DNA of 46,548 nucleotides from Clostridia bacterium. Its GTDB lineage: Bacteria > Bacillota > Clostridia > Oscillospirales > Acutalibacteraceae. The position numbers and the translations under genes are program-made. Within the stretch, counting starts at the first letter, position 1. Each line of letters starts with the position of its first letter. Location: the NCBI GenBank assembly GCA_017471765.1, contig JAFURT010000035.1, positions 1 to 46,548 on the forward strand, read 5' to 3'. This document shows, piece after piece, positions 31,354 through 42,162 of the stretch. Below the pieces are notes generated by a model. It worked only from the letters and a program-made list of their open reading frames with translations, was not told the DNA's origin and ran no database searches.

Positions 31354-33402
31354 TTACGGAAGCAGTTCTCCCTCCGGCGTGGGAGCTTCACCGGTTACTT
31401 TCCCCTGGAAATAGGCATCCAGCACCTCCCGGGCAACCGTCGAAGCGGCGGCGGAGGTTCCTCGCTCTATGACCACCGCAATAGCCACCTGCGGATTTTC
31501 CACCGGGGCATAGGCAATAAAAGTACCGTGATCGGAGGTTCCGGCGATACCGGTCTGGGCAGTACCTGTCTTACAGGCGATGGTATACGGTGCATTAGCA
31601 AAAGAACCACGGGCAGTACCGGTCTTACCTACGGCAATCATACCCGCACGCACGGCATCAATCGCCTCCTGGCTCCACTCTGCCCGAGCGGCAACCTCCG
31701 CAGGAATAACCGTATCAGCAGCACTATCATAGCTACGCACAGACTTGATGAAGTGGGTCTTATACCGCACACCGTTGTTAGCAATCATCATGGTGTAAGC
31801 CGCCAATTGGATGGGCGTATAGGAGCCGCGCTGACCGATAGCCAGCTGCAGATAGTCACCGCCCACCCAGGTGCCGCCAATAGAACGCATATACTCCGGC
31901 GTCTGTTGCAGGCCGGAGGATTCCCCAATCTCAACACCTGTCTTTTGGCCAAACCCATACAGCGATAAATAGCTGAACAGGTTGCTCCCCATCAAACGGC
32001 CAACCTCATAGTAGTAGTAGTTGCAGGACTTTTCCAGCGCCCGCACTACACTTAAGCCACCATGGGTGCCCATACACTTCGGCATATAGCTAGGAGCATA
32101 ATACATATACGTGTGGGTACAGGTGATAGTAGTGGATGGACTTATATATCCCTCTGTAATTGCCGCTAAGGAAACCCCTGGTTTAAAGGTTGAACCACAG
32201 GGAAAAGAGCCGAACAAGGCCCGGTTAAACAGGGGGTTATCCGGATTGGAAATCAATTCATTGTACTGTTGAGAATAACTGGCAAGGTCATAGTCCGGCC
32301 AGGAGGCACAGACCATCACGCCGCCGGTATTCACATCCAGCATCACCACCGAGCCACTTTTTACATCCTTGCCCTTTTCTTCTTTTCCGTTTTCACGCAG
32401 ATCAGTCACCGTCTTATCGAGGGCCGCCTGCGCCGCCTGCTGGACACGGGAATCCAGACATAAAATCACAGTCTGTCCGGGCGTAGGGGCCTTTTCCTCC
32501 ACTTCCGAAACAACTACACCCTGAGAATTCTTTGACAATACACGCTTGCCGTCGGTGCCACGAAGATAGCTCTCAGCGGCGGCTTCAATACCACTCTTGC
32601 CCAAGATATCGTTGTAGGAGTACCCTTGCTCTTTCAGTTCAGCATACTCTTCAGCATAAATAGGACCCACCGTCCCGATGATATGGCAGGCGGTCGTTCC
32701 ACTTACATATTCACGCACCGGAACCGTTATCACATCCACACCGGGGAACCGGTTGCTGAATTCCACAATCCGGTACATGGTCGTACTGGATACATCACTA
32801 GCCAGCGTGTAGGGCACCTTAGCAGAAAAGCCAGCCGTTTCCATCTCATAATGGATACCGGCCAAAATACGCTTCTGCTCCTCGGTGTACGCTGACAGGC
32901 CGAAATTTTCTGCCAACTGTTCCAGGCATTGCTCCGCTGTGGCATAACTGGCCATGCGTAGCATACTTTTCAGCTTCTCTACACCGCTCTTACGCTCCTC
33001 ATCAAAGGTATACGGTATGGTGCGGCTGATAGGTAACGTGTCGTTCCAGGTCTCCCCCTCTGCCTGTAGCAAATCGACCAGTTCAAGAAGGCAGTCGTTC
33101 TGTTCCTGCAGTTTTTCCTCACTGTTGCCATGAGGAAAATAATTATAATCCAGCGTCACAGCATAACTGGTTCGGTTTGACACCAACGGAATCTGGTTAC
33201 AATCCAGAATTTCTCCACGAGAGGCAGAAATGGATATTGCGGTCTTATAACTCTCGTCAGCCAACTTTTCATACTCGTCGCCCTGGACGATCTGTACCTG
33301 AAACAGCCGAACACTGTAAATGCCCAAAATCAACAGCAATATCAGCAATAAAGCGGTTATACGGCGCAAATTCAGGCCGCTTTTATTTGGCTCACTCAGC
33401 AT
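31354..33402 (-). CDS. mrdA: Penicillin-binding protein 2 (elongasome transpeptidase)
   Basis: This 682-residue class B PBP has one N-terminal membrane anchor (ITALLLILLLILGIYSVRLF at about 15-34) and then a dimerisation domain. The transpeptidase has catalytic Ser404 in STFK, the SCN motif at about 459 and KTGT at about 611. A further KTGT at about 593 is likely coincidental. It crosslinks peptidoglycan during side-wall growth with MreC/MreD. The ATG at 33402 lies seven bases from GGAGG, so the first six residues of the open frame are discarded. It is the last gene of the mreBCD operon. Confidence 0.92.
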   Translation of the reverse strand: MLSEPNKSGLNLRRITALLLILLLILGIYSVRLFQVQIVQGDEYEKLADESYKTAISISASRGEILDCNQIPLVSNRTSYAVTLDYNYFPHGNSEEKLQEQNDCLLELVDLLQAEGETWNDTLPISRTIPYTFDEERKSGVEKLKSMLRMASYATAEQCLEQLAENFGLSAYTEEQKRILAGIHYEMETAGFSAKVPYTLASDVSSTTMYRIVEFSNRFPGVDVITVPVREYVSGTTACHIIGTVGPIYAEEYAELKEQGYSYNDILGKSGIEAAAESYLRGTDGKRVLSKNSQGVVVSEVEEKAPTPGQTVILCLDSRVQQAAQAALDKTVTDLRENGKEEKGKDVKSGSVVMLDVNTGGVMVCASWPDYDLASYSQQYNELISNPDNPLFNRALFGSFPCGSTFKPGVSLAAITEGYISPSTTITCTHTYMYYAPSYMPKCMGTHGGLSVVRALEKSCNYYYYEVGRLMGSNLFSYLSLYGFGQKTGVEIGESSGLQQTPEYMRSIGGTWVGGDYLQLAIGQRGSYTPIQLAAYTMMIANNGVRYKTHFIKSVRSYDSAADTVIPAEVAARAEWSQEAIDAVRAGMIAVGKTGTARGSFANAPYTIACKTGTAQTGIAGTSDHGTFIAYAPVENPQVAIAVVIERGTSAAASTVAREVLDAYFQGKVTGEAPTPEGELLP

Positions 33403-33438
33403 ATCTGCCCCTCCCTTCACAAAAAATTATCAAAGAAA

Positions 33439-33981
33439 TCAGCCGTTAGCCCGGCGTCGCAGGAAACGGGCCGTAGCCAAAGCCAACCAGTAAATCAGCG
33501 GTGCCAGCACAAGGGTATACACTGCATTGGGGAGATACACCTTAGCCAACACCGTCCACAATTCTTCCCCTTGAAACAGAACATAACAAAACAGCCATTC
33601 CAGCAGAGAATGGAGCAAAACCGCCCCACTGCACAAAAGCATTGCAGACAGAAAGTTAGCCCGCAAAAGCCACTGCACCAGCAACCCTACTGTGAGGCCA
33701 ATTGCCAACAGCAGTAAAGCATCCAACCCAAACAGCCGGAACGCATACACATCCCATAGCAGGCCGGCAATCACGCCCACGCCGGCCCCGATGCGGGCCC
33801 CCTCAAACAGGGCTACGCACACCACGAAGGGAACCAGGGGCACCGGACGAGCAAAGGCAACATCCGGGAACAGCCGGGGGGCCATCTGCAGGATTACCAC
33901 CAACAGAGCCAACAGGCCGTACACCAGCCAGGAAACATATGTCTTAGACCAAAAGGAGCCTGGGCTTCGCTTGGTTTTCAT
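33439..33981 (-). CDS. mreD: Rod shape-determining protein MreD
   Basis: This 180-residue protein has five hydrophobic segments starting near residue 14 (WLVYGLLALLVVILQMAPRLF), typical of MreD, an elongasome membrane component that binds MreC and PBP2. Sequence similarity in this family is always low, so the call rests on size, topology and position between mreC and the PBP2 gene. Confidence 0.85.
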   Translation of the reverse strand: MKTKRSPGSFWSKTYVSWLVYGLLALLVVILQMAPRLFPDVAFARPVPLVPFVVCVALFEGARIGAGVGVIAGLLWDVYAFRLFGLDALLLLAIGLTVGLLVQWLLRANFLSAMLLCSGAVLLHSLLEWLFCYVLFQGEELWTVLAKVYLPNAVYTLVLAPLIYWLALATARFLRRRANG

Positions 33982-34004
33982 TATTCCGATTCCTTTCCTA
34001 CCGA

Positions 34005-34856
34005 TTATTGGCCAGCCTGACCATCGAAGGAGGTGATGACCATCACCTGCTTCAAATCGTAAATGTCAGCGAACAGCGATACATCACCATTGAGAGTCAT
34101 GCCGTCCGAAGCGTTGGAGATGCTTTGCACACTGCCAATGAGCAGGCCGCTGGGGTACACACCACCGATGCCGGAGGTGACCACATAGTCGCCCACCGAC
34201 ACGCCGGAGGAACGTTCCAGGGTGGTCATACGCAAGTTATTCTGCCGGGCCATCTCCACCGTACCACCGGCAGTGTATGCCGTGTCACCGGTACGGCTGA
34301 TCTGACAAGCGACCTTGGTACCAGGGTCAAGCACCGTGCGTACCTTAGCGTAGGTCAGCCCAACCTCCTCCACAACGCCCACCAGTGAGCCATCAGTAGC
34401 CACCACCGGGTCATTGACGGCAATTTGGGCGTTTGTACCGGCATTAATGGTGAAGTTACCGTATACATCCGACGGGTCACGGCCAATCACACGACCTGAG
34501 GCGAAGGTATAATCCGAATGCGCCTCGTGCAGACCGAGAATATCACTGTACCAGGCGTTTTTCTGCTTGAGCTCATCATACTCCACCAGCTTGTTCCGCA
34601 GTTCCGTATTCTCTTTTTCCAATTCGTCCAGCCGTTGCTGCAACTCATCCGTGCCGGTCAGTTGACCGAAAAAACCGGAAATACCATCTGCCGCACCGCT
34701 GAACAAGGTCTGCACCGGTGTGATGAAGATGCCGGCAAACTTCGCCGGAAGCGTGGCGATACCGCCGGTAGTCGCACTGTATATCATCACACCTACCAGC
34801 GCCAAAGCAACAACGCCTAATACCCGGGCGAATACACTTTTTAAAAACTCTTTCAC
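34005..34856 (-). CDS. mreC: Cell shape-determining protein MreC
   Basis: This 283-residue protein has an N-terminal membrane helix (VFARVLGVVALALVGVMIYS), then a coiled coil at about 70-100 (LQQRLDELEKENTELRNKLVEY) and an extracytoplasmic beta domain with FTINAGTNAQIAVNDPVV and SGIGGVYPSGLLIGSV. It scaffolds PBP2 in the elongasome. The start is GTG at 34856, preceded by GAAGGAG. It lies 73 bases after mreB. Confidence 0.93.
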   Translation of the reverse strand: MKEFLKSVFARVLGVVALALVGVMIYSATTGGIATLPAKFAGIFITPVQTLFSGAADGISGFFGQLTGTDELQQRLDELEKENTELRNKLVEYDELKQKNAWYSDILGLHEAHSDYTFASGRVIGRDPSDVYGNFTINAGTNAQIAVNDPVVATDGSLVGVVEEVGLTYAKVRTVLDPGTKVACQISRTGDTAYTAGGTVEMARQNNLRMTTLERSSGVSVGDYVVTSGIGGVYPSGLLIGSVQSISNASDGMTLNGDVSLFADIYDLKQVMVITSFDGQAGQ

Positions 34857-34929
34857 AGCTTTTCTCCTTCAGAAAGAGGATGTACATACAGGAAAGCGGA
34901 AGACGCATCCGTCCTCCGCTTACTCCCTA

Positions 34930-35976
<1,047 letters not shown>

Positions 35977-36005
35977 CTATGCATATTTTTCCCATATTCT
36001 TAGTT

Positions 36006-36034
36006 ATTATATACCTAATACACAAAAACCGCAA
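36006..36034 (-). promoter_or_regulatory. Promoter of the mreBCD-PBP2 operon
   Basis: TTGCGG (36029-36034) and TATAAT (36006-36011) on the minus strand have a 17-base spacer. The leader also holds a small AGCCGC-TTTT-GTGGCT hairpin near 35965-35980. Confidence 0.65.
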
Positions 36035-36066
36035 TAACAAAATGCAAAAAAATCCAGAAAATCCCA

Positions 36067-36660
36067 TTATTTCTGTATATCAGAGGTGAAATCCGTCAAA
36101 AAACGCAACAATCGACCGCCGGGAAGCCCCATAACAGTATAAAAATCCCCCTGGATGCCGGAAACAAATCGCATTCCTTTCCCTTGGATGCCGTATGCAC
36201 CAGCTTTATCCATCGGCTCACCGGTGGCCACGTATGCGGTAGCCTCCTCCGGCGTAATGGGATAAAAAGATACCTCGGTTATATCTGTAAAGCCATCCTC
36301 CTTTACAGCGTTTCCATCCGCATCCGTGGCAATAAGCCACACTCCGGTCATCACCCGGTGGGTGCGTCCACTCATAGATAGCAACATGTCCACCGCTTCA
36401 TCGGGGGTTTTCGGCTTTCCTAAAGCCCGGTCATCCAGCACCACCATGGTGTCGGAGCCTAAGATTACGCTGTCCGGATATTGTGTGGCAACCTGTCTGG
36501 CTTTACTGCAAGCCAGCGCCCGGACACGCTCTTCCGGCGGCAATCCATCCGGCGCCCACTCCGTGTCTGCCGGACAGACAGTAAAAGAGAGGCCCGCCAA
36601 CTGCAAAATTTCCTGCCGCCGAGGGGAGGCAGAGGCCAATACGAGAGACTTTGCTTTCAT
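36067..36660 (-). CDS. maf: Maf-like nucleotide pyrophosphatase
   Basis: This 197-residue Maf/YhdE-family protein has LVLASASPRRQEILQ at the start, ILGSDTMVVLDDRALGKPKTPDEA in the middle and the MDKAGAYGIQGKG loop. The family hydrolyses dTTP/UTP or modified NTPs and is linked to septum inhibition. The ATG at 36660 overlaps the dusB stop (ATGA), and the frame extending to 36702 lies inside dusB. Confidence 0.93.
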   Translation of the reverse strand: MKAKSLVLASASPRRQEILQLAGLSFTVCPADTEWAPDGLPPEERVRALACSKARQVATQYPDSVILGSDTMVVLDDRALGKPKTPDEAVDMLLSMSGRTHRVMTGVWLIATDADGNAVKEDGFTDITEVSFYPITPEEATAYVATGEPMDKAGAYGIQGKGMRFVSGIQGDFYTVMGLPGGRLLRFLTDFTSDIQK

Positions 36661-37637
36661 CACAGTTCTCCCCTTTCCTCTGCCAGTACCAGCTGGGCGC
36701 ACAGTCCAGCCAACTCCTCCATAGAAGACAAAGTACCGGCTTCACGGCGGAACGCCGCCGCCCCTCGCAAGCCGTTCATATACCAGGCAGCGTGCTTGCG
36801 TGCCTCCAACATGGCCACACGCTCCCCCTTATATGCAATCATCAGCTCCACTTGCCGCAACAAGACAGTCATCCGCTGGGCCATTGTTGGTGTGGGTAAA
36901 AGGCGGCCGTGAACAAGGTAAGCTTCGATCTGGGAAAATACCCAAGGCGCTCCCAAGGCACCTCGTCCTACCATTACCAGGTCACAACCGGTCTGCTCAT
37001 ACATTGCCGCCGCCGACAGCGCATCCACTACATCGCCGTTGCCGATGACCGGCACTTTGACCGCTTCCTTGACCTGCCGGATAATATCCCAGTCCACCGG
37101 CGGTGCATACATTTGGTCACGGGTACGTCCATGGACAGTGATGGCATCCGCCCCACCAGCTTCGCACGCCAAAGCCACTTCTACGGCGTTGACCTCGTTT
37201 TTGGAATAGCCTTTGCGAATCTTGGCCGTAACAGGCACAGCCACCGCCTCCTTGACCGCCTGCACAATTTGGCGACACAGCTCCGGCTCACGCATCAGCG
37301 CACTGCCGCAGTGGTTACCGGCGATCTTCGGTGCCGGGCATCCCATGTTGATATCAATCCAGTCCGGCTTATAATCCATCGCCTGCACAGCCGCCCTGGC
37401 CATGGTGGCCGGGTCATCGCCAAACAGCTGAATGGCCGCCGGCCGTATATCCGCATCCAATTCCAGTAATTCCGCACTTTTCCGATCTCCATAGGTCAGC
37501 CCTTTACTGCTCACCATCTCCCCCACCACGCAGGCGGCACCGTGGTCGGCACAGATACGACGAAAGGCACGGTCCGCCACTCCAGCCATAGGAGCCAGCG
37601 CCGCCTTCCCGGTTATTTCCACATGTCCAATAAACAA
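36660..37637 (-). CDS. dusB: tRNA-dihydrouridine synthase
   Basis: This 325-residue FMN-dependent TIM barrel reduces uridines in the tRNA D-loop. Signatures are APMAGVADRAFRRI at the start, INMGCPAPKIAGNHCGSALM with the catalytic Cys, ITVHGRTRDQMY, and GNGDVVDALSA. The open frame begins at GTG 37646, but AAGGCGG is placed eight bases before the TTG at 37637, so I choose TTG. The assignment to DusB rather than DusA or DusC is by overall resemblance. Confidence 0.9.
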   Translation of the reverse strand: MFIGHVEITGKAALAPMAGVADRAFRRICADHGAACVVGEMVSSKGLTYGDRKSAELLELDADIRPAAIQLFGDDPATMARAAVQAMDYKPDWIDINMGCPAPKIAGNHCGSALMREPELCRQIVQAVKEAVAVPVTAKIRKGYSKNEVNAVEVALACEAGGADAITVHGRTRDQMYAPPVDWDIIRQVKEAVKVPVIGNGDVVDALSAAAMYEQTGCDLVMVGRGALGAPWVFSQIEAYLVHGRLLPTPTMAQRMTVLLRQVELMIAYKGERVAMLEARKHAAWYMNGLRGAAAFRREAGTLSSMEELAGLCAQLVLAEERGEL

Positions 37638-37669
37638 GTCACACACCGCCTTAATGCATATCAGCTATT

Positions 37670-37698
37670 AGTATACAGGATTTTTTACCGTTTGACTA
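37670..37698 (-). promoter_or_regulatory. Possible promoter of dusB-maf
   Basis: TATACT (37670-37675) is clear on the minus strand. The -35 region TAGTCA (37693-37698) is weak at 17-base spacing. Confidence 0.4.
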
Positions 37699-37726
37699 GT
37701 CTTTTTCGCAGAAAATTTATAAACAG

Positions 37727-37757
37727 AAAAGCCCTCCTGCCGAATTGGCAGGAGGGC
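37727..37757 (-). terminator. Terminator of the PFOR gene
   Basis: On the minus strand GCCCTCCTGCC-AATTC-GGCAGGAGGGC is followed by TTTTCTGTTT, 22 bases after the stop. Confidence 0.88.
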
Positions 37758-37778
37758 CACGCAATACCTATTCAGGAA

Positions 37779-40700
37779 TTACACATTCTGAGCGTACAGC
37801 TCGCCCAGGCGAACCAGGTGCTCATAACGAGCCATAGCGGTCTCCTCAGCATGAGCAAACAGCTCGTCGGCACGCTCCGGGAAGGAACGGGTCAGAGAAG
37901 AGTAACGAGCCTCGTTCATGATGAAGTCACGGTAGCTGGCGGTGGGAGCCTTGCTATCCATGGTGAAGGGATTCTTACCCTCCGCCTTGGCAGCGGGGTT
38001 GAAGCGGAACATATTCCAGTAGCCGCAATCCACAGCCTTCTTCATCTCGGCCTGGCAGTTGACCATGCCGCCCTTGATGGCGTGCATCTCACAGGGAGAG
38101 TAGCCGATGATCAGGGACGGACCCGGATAAGCCTCAGCCTCGGCGATAGCCTTGATAGTCTGGTTCTGGTCAGCGCCCATAGCGATCTGAGCCACATAGA
38201 TGTAGCCATAGCTCATAGCGATCTCAGCCAGGCTCTTCTTGGCAATAGCCTTACCGGCGGCGGCAAACTGAGCCACCTGACCGATGTTGGAAGCCTTGGA
38301 AGCCTGACCACCGGTGTTGGAGTACACCTCGGTATCGAAGACCATCACATTGACATCCTCGCCGGAAGCCAGCACATGATCCAGACCGCCGAAGCCGATA
38401 TCATAGGCCCAGCCGTCACCACCGAAGATCCAGACGGACTTCTTGGACAAGTATTCCTTGTTAGCCAAAACATTCTTGCGCGCCTCGCAACCGCAATCCA
38501 AAGCTTCCAGCTCAGCGATCAGAGCAGCGGTAGCAGGAGCGTTGGCCTCACCGTCGTTGACGGTATCCAGATAAGCCTGGCAAGCAGCCTTGACAGACTC
38601 AGTAGCACAATCGGAAGCAGCGATCTCCTTAACCTGCTCGATCAGGCTCTCACGGACAGCCTTCTGACCCAGATACATACCGAAGCCGTGCTCAGCGTTG
38701 TCCTCGAACAGGGAGTTAGCCCAAGCAGGACCGTGGCCGTTGGCATCGGTGGTGTAGGGAGAGGTAGCGGCGGGGCCACCCCAGATGGAAGAACAACCGG
38801 TGGCATTGGAGATATACATACGGTCGCCGAACAGCTGAGTGATCAGACGAGCATAAGCGGTCTCAGCACAACCAGCGCAGGAGCCGGAGAACTCAAGCAG
38901 AGGCTTCTTGAACTGGCTGGAAATCACGGTCTTGCCGCAGGTCTCGGGCTTCTCGGTGACGTTGGCCACGCAGTAGTTGAACACATCCTGCTCGGCAGCC
39001 TGGCTCTCCTGAGAAACCATCTTCAGGGAGTTGGTGGGGCAAACGCCGACACAGACGCCACAACCCATACAATCCAGCGGAGAAACAGCCAGGGTGTAGG
39101 TGTAGTTGGTCTTGATAACCGGCTTGGGAGCCTTCTTCATGTTGGCCGGAGCAGCCGCAACCTCCTCCTCGCTCAGAGCGAAGGGACGGATGGTGGCGTG
39201 GGGACACACGAAGGAGCACTTGTTACACTTGGCACAGGTGGTGGGATCCCACTCGGGAACCATCACGGCCACGCCACGCTTCTCGTAGGCGGAAGCGCCC
39301 TGCTCGAAGGTACCGTCGGCGTGATCAACGAAAGCGGAAACAGGCAGGCTGTCGCCGTCCATCTTGCCCACGGGCTTCATGATGTTGTCCACCATCTTGA
39401 CCAGCTTGGCAGGACCCTGCTCAGCCACAGCAACGGCATCGTCAGCGACATCAGCCCAAGCGGCAGGCACATCGATCTTCACGAACGCAGTAGCGCCGGC
39501 GTCGATTGCCTTGTGGTTCATATCCACGATATCCTGGCCCTTCTTCAGGTAGGACTTGGTGGCGGCATCCTTCATGTACTGGATAGCCTCAGCCTGGGGC
39601 ATGACGTTAGCCAGCGTGAAGAACGCAGACTGCAGGATGGTGTTGGTACGCTTGCCCATACCGATCTCGATAGCCAGATCGATCGCGTTGATGGTGTACA
39701 GCTGGATGTTGTTCTTGGCGATGTAACGCTTCGCCTCAGCAGGCATATGCTTATCCAACTCTTCAGCAGACCACTGGCAGTTGATCATGAAGATACCGCC
39801 GGGCTTCACATCGTTGACCATCTTGTAGCCCTTCAGCACATAGGAGGGGTTGTGGCAAGCCACGAAGTCTGCCTTGTTGATGTAGTAGGGGCTCTTGATG
39901 GGCTGATCGCCAAAGCGCAGGTGGCTGATGGTGATACCGCCGGTCTTCTTGGAGTCGTACTGGAAGTACGCCTGCACATACTTGTCGGTGTGGTCACCGA
40001 TGATCTTGATGGAGTTCTTGTTAGCGCCAACGGTACCGTCGCCGCCCAGACCCCAGAACTTGCACTCGATGGTACCCTCAGCGGCGGTGTTGGGGGCCTC
40101 CTTCTCTTCCAGAGACAGGCCGGTCACGTCGTCCACGATACCGATGGTGAACTGCGCCTTGGGAGCATCCTTAGCCAGCTCGTCGTATACAGCGAACACG
40201 CTGGAGGGAGGAGTATCCTTGGAACCCAGACCATAACGGCCGCCGATGACGCGGATGTCGCCACGGCCCTGGGTAGCCAGAGCAGTCACAACGTCCAGAT
40301 ACATGGGCTCGCCCAGAGCACCGGGCTCCTTGGTACGGTCCAGAACAGCAATCTTCTTAACCGTGGCAGGGATAGCGGCAGACAGCTTGTCCGCGCAGAA
40401 GGGACGGTACAGACGGCACTTCACCAGACCGACCTTCTCGCCCTTGGCGGTCAGGTAGTCGATAACCTCCTCGATCACATCGCAGATGGAGCCCATCGCA
40501 ACGATAACCTTCTCGGCATCGGGAGCGCCGTAGTAGTTGAACAGCTGATAGTCGGTGCCCAGCTTCTCATTCACCTTGCCCATGTACTCCTCAACAATGC
40601 CGGGGATGGCATCGTAGTACTTGTTGCAGGCCTCACGGTGCTGGAAGAAGATATCACCGTTCTCGTGAGAACCACGCATCACGGGATGCTCGGGATTCAG

Positions 40701-41321
40701 CGCACGCTTACGGAATGCGGCAACCGCATCCATGTCGCACATCTCTTTCAGATCCTCGTAGTCCCAAATCTGGATCTTCTGAATCTCGTGGGAGGTGCGG
40801 AAACCGTCAAAGAAGTTCAGGAAGGGCACACGTCCCTTGATGGAGGCCAGGTGGGCAACGGCGCCCAGGTCCATAACCTCCTGGGTGTTGGTCTCAGCCA
40901 GCATGGCGAAACCGGTCTGACGGCAAGCATACACGTCAGAGTGATCACCAAAAATATTCAGCGCATGAGAAGCTACGGTACGAGCCGAAACGTGGAACAC
41001 GCAAGGCAGCAGCTCACCGGCGATCTTGTACATGTTGGGGATCATCAGCAACAGACCCTGAGAAGCGGTGTAGGTGGTGGTCAGCGCACCAGCGTTCAGA
41101 GAGCCGTGCACCGTACCGGCCGCACCGGCCTCGGATTCCATCTCGGATACCTTAACGGTGGTTCCGAAGATGTTTTTCAGACCGGCGGCTGCCCACTGGT
41201 CCACGTAGTCTGCCATGGGGCTGGAAGGGGTAATCGGATAGATACCCGCCACCTCAGTAAACGCATAGGATACGTGAGCCGCAGCGTTGTTACCGTCCAT
41301 GGTCTTAAACTTTCTTGCCAT
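37779..41321 (-). CDS. nifJ: Pyruvate:ferredoxin (flavodoxin) oxidoreductase
   Basis: This 1180-residue single-chain PFOR oxidises pyruvate to acetyl-CoA and CO2 and reduces ferredoxin. Domain I begins MARKFKTMDGNNAAAHVSYA with YPITPSSPMADYVD. A 4Fe-4S ferredoxin insert near 690-760 has CAKCNKCSFVCPH and CMGCGVCVGVCPT. The C-terminal TPP-binding domain shows GCSSIWGG, GDGWAYDIG and NTGGQASK. AAAGGAGG lies eight bases before the ATG at 41321. Codon choice is strongly biased, consistent with high expression, and leaves a very long spurious antisense frame. It marks an anaerobic fermentative metabolism. It has its own promoter and terminator. Confidence 0.97.
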   Translation of the reverse strand: MARKFKTMDGNNAAAHVSYAFTEVAGIYPITPSSPMADYVDQWAAAGLKNIFGTTVKVSEMESEAGAAGTVHGSLNAGALTTTYTASQGLLLMIPNMYKIAGELLPCVFHVSARTVASHALNIFGDHSDVYACRQTGFAMLAETNTQEVMDLGAVAHLASIKGRVPFLNFFDGFRTSHEIQKIQIWDYEDLKEMCDMDAVAAFRKRALNPEHPVMRGSHENGDIFFQHREACNKYYDAIPGIVEEYMGKVNEKLGTDYQLFNYYGAPDAEKVIVAMGSICDVIEEVIDYLTAKGEKVGLVKCRLYRPFCADKLSAAIPATVKKIAVLDRTKEPGALGEPMYLDVVTALATQGRGDIRVIGGRYGLGSKDTPPSSVFAVYDELAKDAPKAQFTIGIVDDVTGLSLEEKEAPNTAAEGTIECKFWGLGGDGTVGANKNSIKIIGDHTDKYVQAYFQYDSKKTGGITISHLRFGDQPIKSPYYINKADFVACHNPSYVLKGYKMVNDVKPGGIFMINCQWSAEELDKHMPAEAKRYIAKNNIQLYTINAIDLAIEIGMGKRTNTILQSAFFTLANVMPQAEAIQYMKDAATKSYLKKGQDIVDMNHKAIDAGATAFVKIDVPAAWADVADDAVAVAEQGPAKLVKMVDNIMKPVGKMDGDSLPVSAFVDHADGTFEQGASAYEKRGVAVMVPEWDPTTCAKCNKCSFVCPHATIRPFALSEEEVAAAPANMKKAPKPVIKTNYTYTLAVSPLDCMGCGVCVGVCPTNSLKMVSQESQAAEQDVFNYCVANVTEKPETCGKTVISSQFKKPLLEFSGSCAGCAETAYARLITQLFGDRMYISNATGCSSIWGGPAATSPYTTDANGHGPAWANSLFEDNAEHGFGMYLGQKAVRESLIEQVKEIAASDCATESVKAACQAYLDTVNDGEANAPATAALIAELEALDCGCEARKNVLANKEYLSKKSVWIFGGDGWAYDIGFGGLDHVLASGEDVNVMVFDTEVYSNTGGQASKASNIGQVAQFAAAGKAIAKKSLAEIAMSYGYIYVAQIAMGADQNQTIKAIAEAEAYPGPSLIIGYSPCEMHAIKGGMVNCQAEMKKAVDCGYWNMFRFNPAAKAEGKNPFTMDSKAPTASYRDFIMNEARYSSLTRSFPERADELFAHAEETAMARYEHLVRLGELYAQNV

Positions 41322-41400
41322 AGATATGTCCTCCTTTATAGGATAAAATAGATTGGGTTTATGTGGGTAGTATACTTCCCTACCCAACGTACCACCGTAT

Positions 41401-41429
41401 ATAATAGCACATTATTTCATGCTTGTAAA
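41401..41429 (-). promoter_or_regulatory. Promoter of the PFOR gene
   Basis: TTTACA (41424-41429) and TATTAT (41401-41406) on the minus strand have a 17-base spacer. The leader of about 75 bases can form GGGTAG/CTACCC (41365-41385) or TTGGGT/ACCCAA (41353-41387), which share bases. Confidence 0.7.
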
Positions 41430-41443
41430 GAGTAAAAATAAAG

Positions 41444-41482
41444 AAAAACAGGAAAGTTGTTAAAATTTCAACAATCTTCCTG
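41444..41482 (-). terminator. Terminator of the HAD phosphatase gene
   Basis: On the minus strand CAGGAA and TTCCTG, with an inner TTGTTG/CAACAA-like stem, are followed by TTTTTC, just after the stop codon. Confidence 0.75.
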
Positions 41483-41490
41483 TTTAACAT

Positions 41491-42138
41491 TCATTTTAGA
41501 AGATATTCTGCCAATTGTCCAACCGTTTCCAGGATAATATCAGCACCGGCCGTCTCCAGTTCCTCACGGTCGCCATATCCGTACAGCACGCCGACAGCAG
41601 GTAAACCGCACACATGCGCCCCCACCGCATCGTACTTCCTATCCCCCACCATCACCGTGTTTTCCGCCGATATATCCGGGTACTCCTGCATGATGTAGGC
41701 GATAACAGCCTCTTTGGTGGGGCGGCTTTCATCCAGCGTATTGCCGCCCACGAAAGCAAAATACTTATCCAGCTCAAAATGCGCCAAAATCCGATTGGCG
41801 AACTCTTCCGGCTTGGAGGTGGCAACAATCAGCGTACATCCCCGCTCCTGTAGCCGGGACAGCATAGCCGGAATGCCGTCATACACCTCATTTTCAAACA
41901 AACCCTTAACAGAAAAGCGTTCCCGATAATACACCAGCGCCTGCTCCGCCTGTGAAGCGGTCAATCCGTGAAACGCCTGAAAAGAGGGCACAAGCGGTGG
42001 CCCGATATAGGGGTACAGCTCCTCACGGCATGCCGGATGAACGTCGAATTTTTCCAATGCATACGCTACACAGTTGGTGATGCCCGGGCCGGGGTCTGTC
42101 AATGTTCCGTCTAAGTCAAACAGGATATACTGTAACAT
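41491..42138 (-). CDS. HAD-superfamily hydrolase, phosphoglycolate phosphatase-like
   Basis: This 215-residue protein has all HAD motifs: I FDLDGTLTDPGPG at residues 6-18, II LIVATSKPEEFA near 101, III a Lys in RPTKEAV near 141 and IV MVGDRKYDAVGA near 163. A helical cap lies between motifs I and II, the class seen in Gph and PpaX. The substrate cannot be decided; phosphoglycolate or pyrophosphate are options. The ATG at 42138 is used; the frame to 42180 overlaps the promoter. Confidence 0.88.
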   Translation of the reverse strand: MLQYILFDLDGTLTDPGPGITNCVAYALEKFDVHPACREELYPYIGPPLVPSFQAFHGLTASQAEQALVYYRERFSVKGLFENEVYDGIPAMLSRLQERGCTLIVATSKPEEFANRILAHFELDKYFAFVGGNTLDESRPTKEAVIAYIMQEYPDISAENTVMVGDRKYDAVGAHVCGLPAVGVLYGYGDREELETAGADIILETVGQLAEYLLK

Positions 42139-42162
42139 AGGTTTCACTTCCCTTTCTCGGTT

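Noticed and set aside
37542-41351. A 1269-codon open frame on the plus strand opposite the PFOR gene
   Set aside because: The minus-strand protein is a textbook PFOR. The antisense frame is His/Leu/Val-rich with no known motifs and results from strong codon bias that avoids antisense stops.
41386-41398. T-box-like GGTGGTACG in the PFOR leader
   Set aside because: It resembles the T-box core by chance. The promoter lies directly upstream, leaving no room for a specifier stem, and no terminator/antiterminator pair follows.
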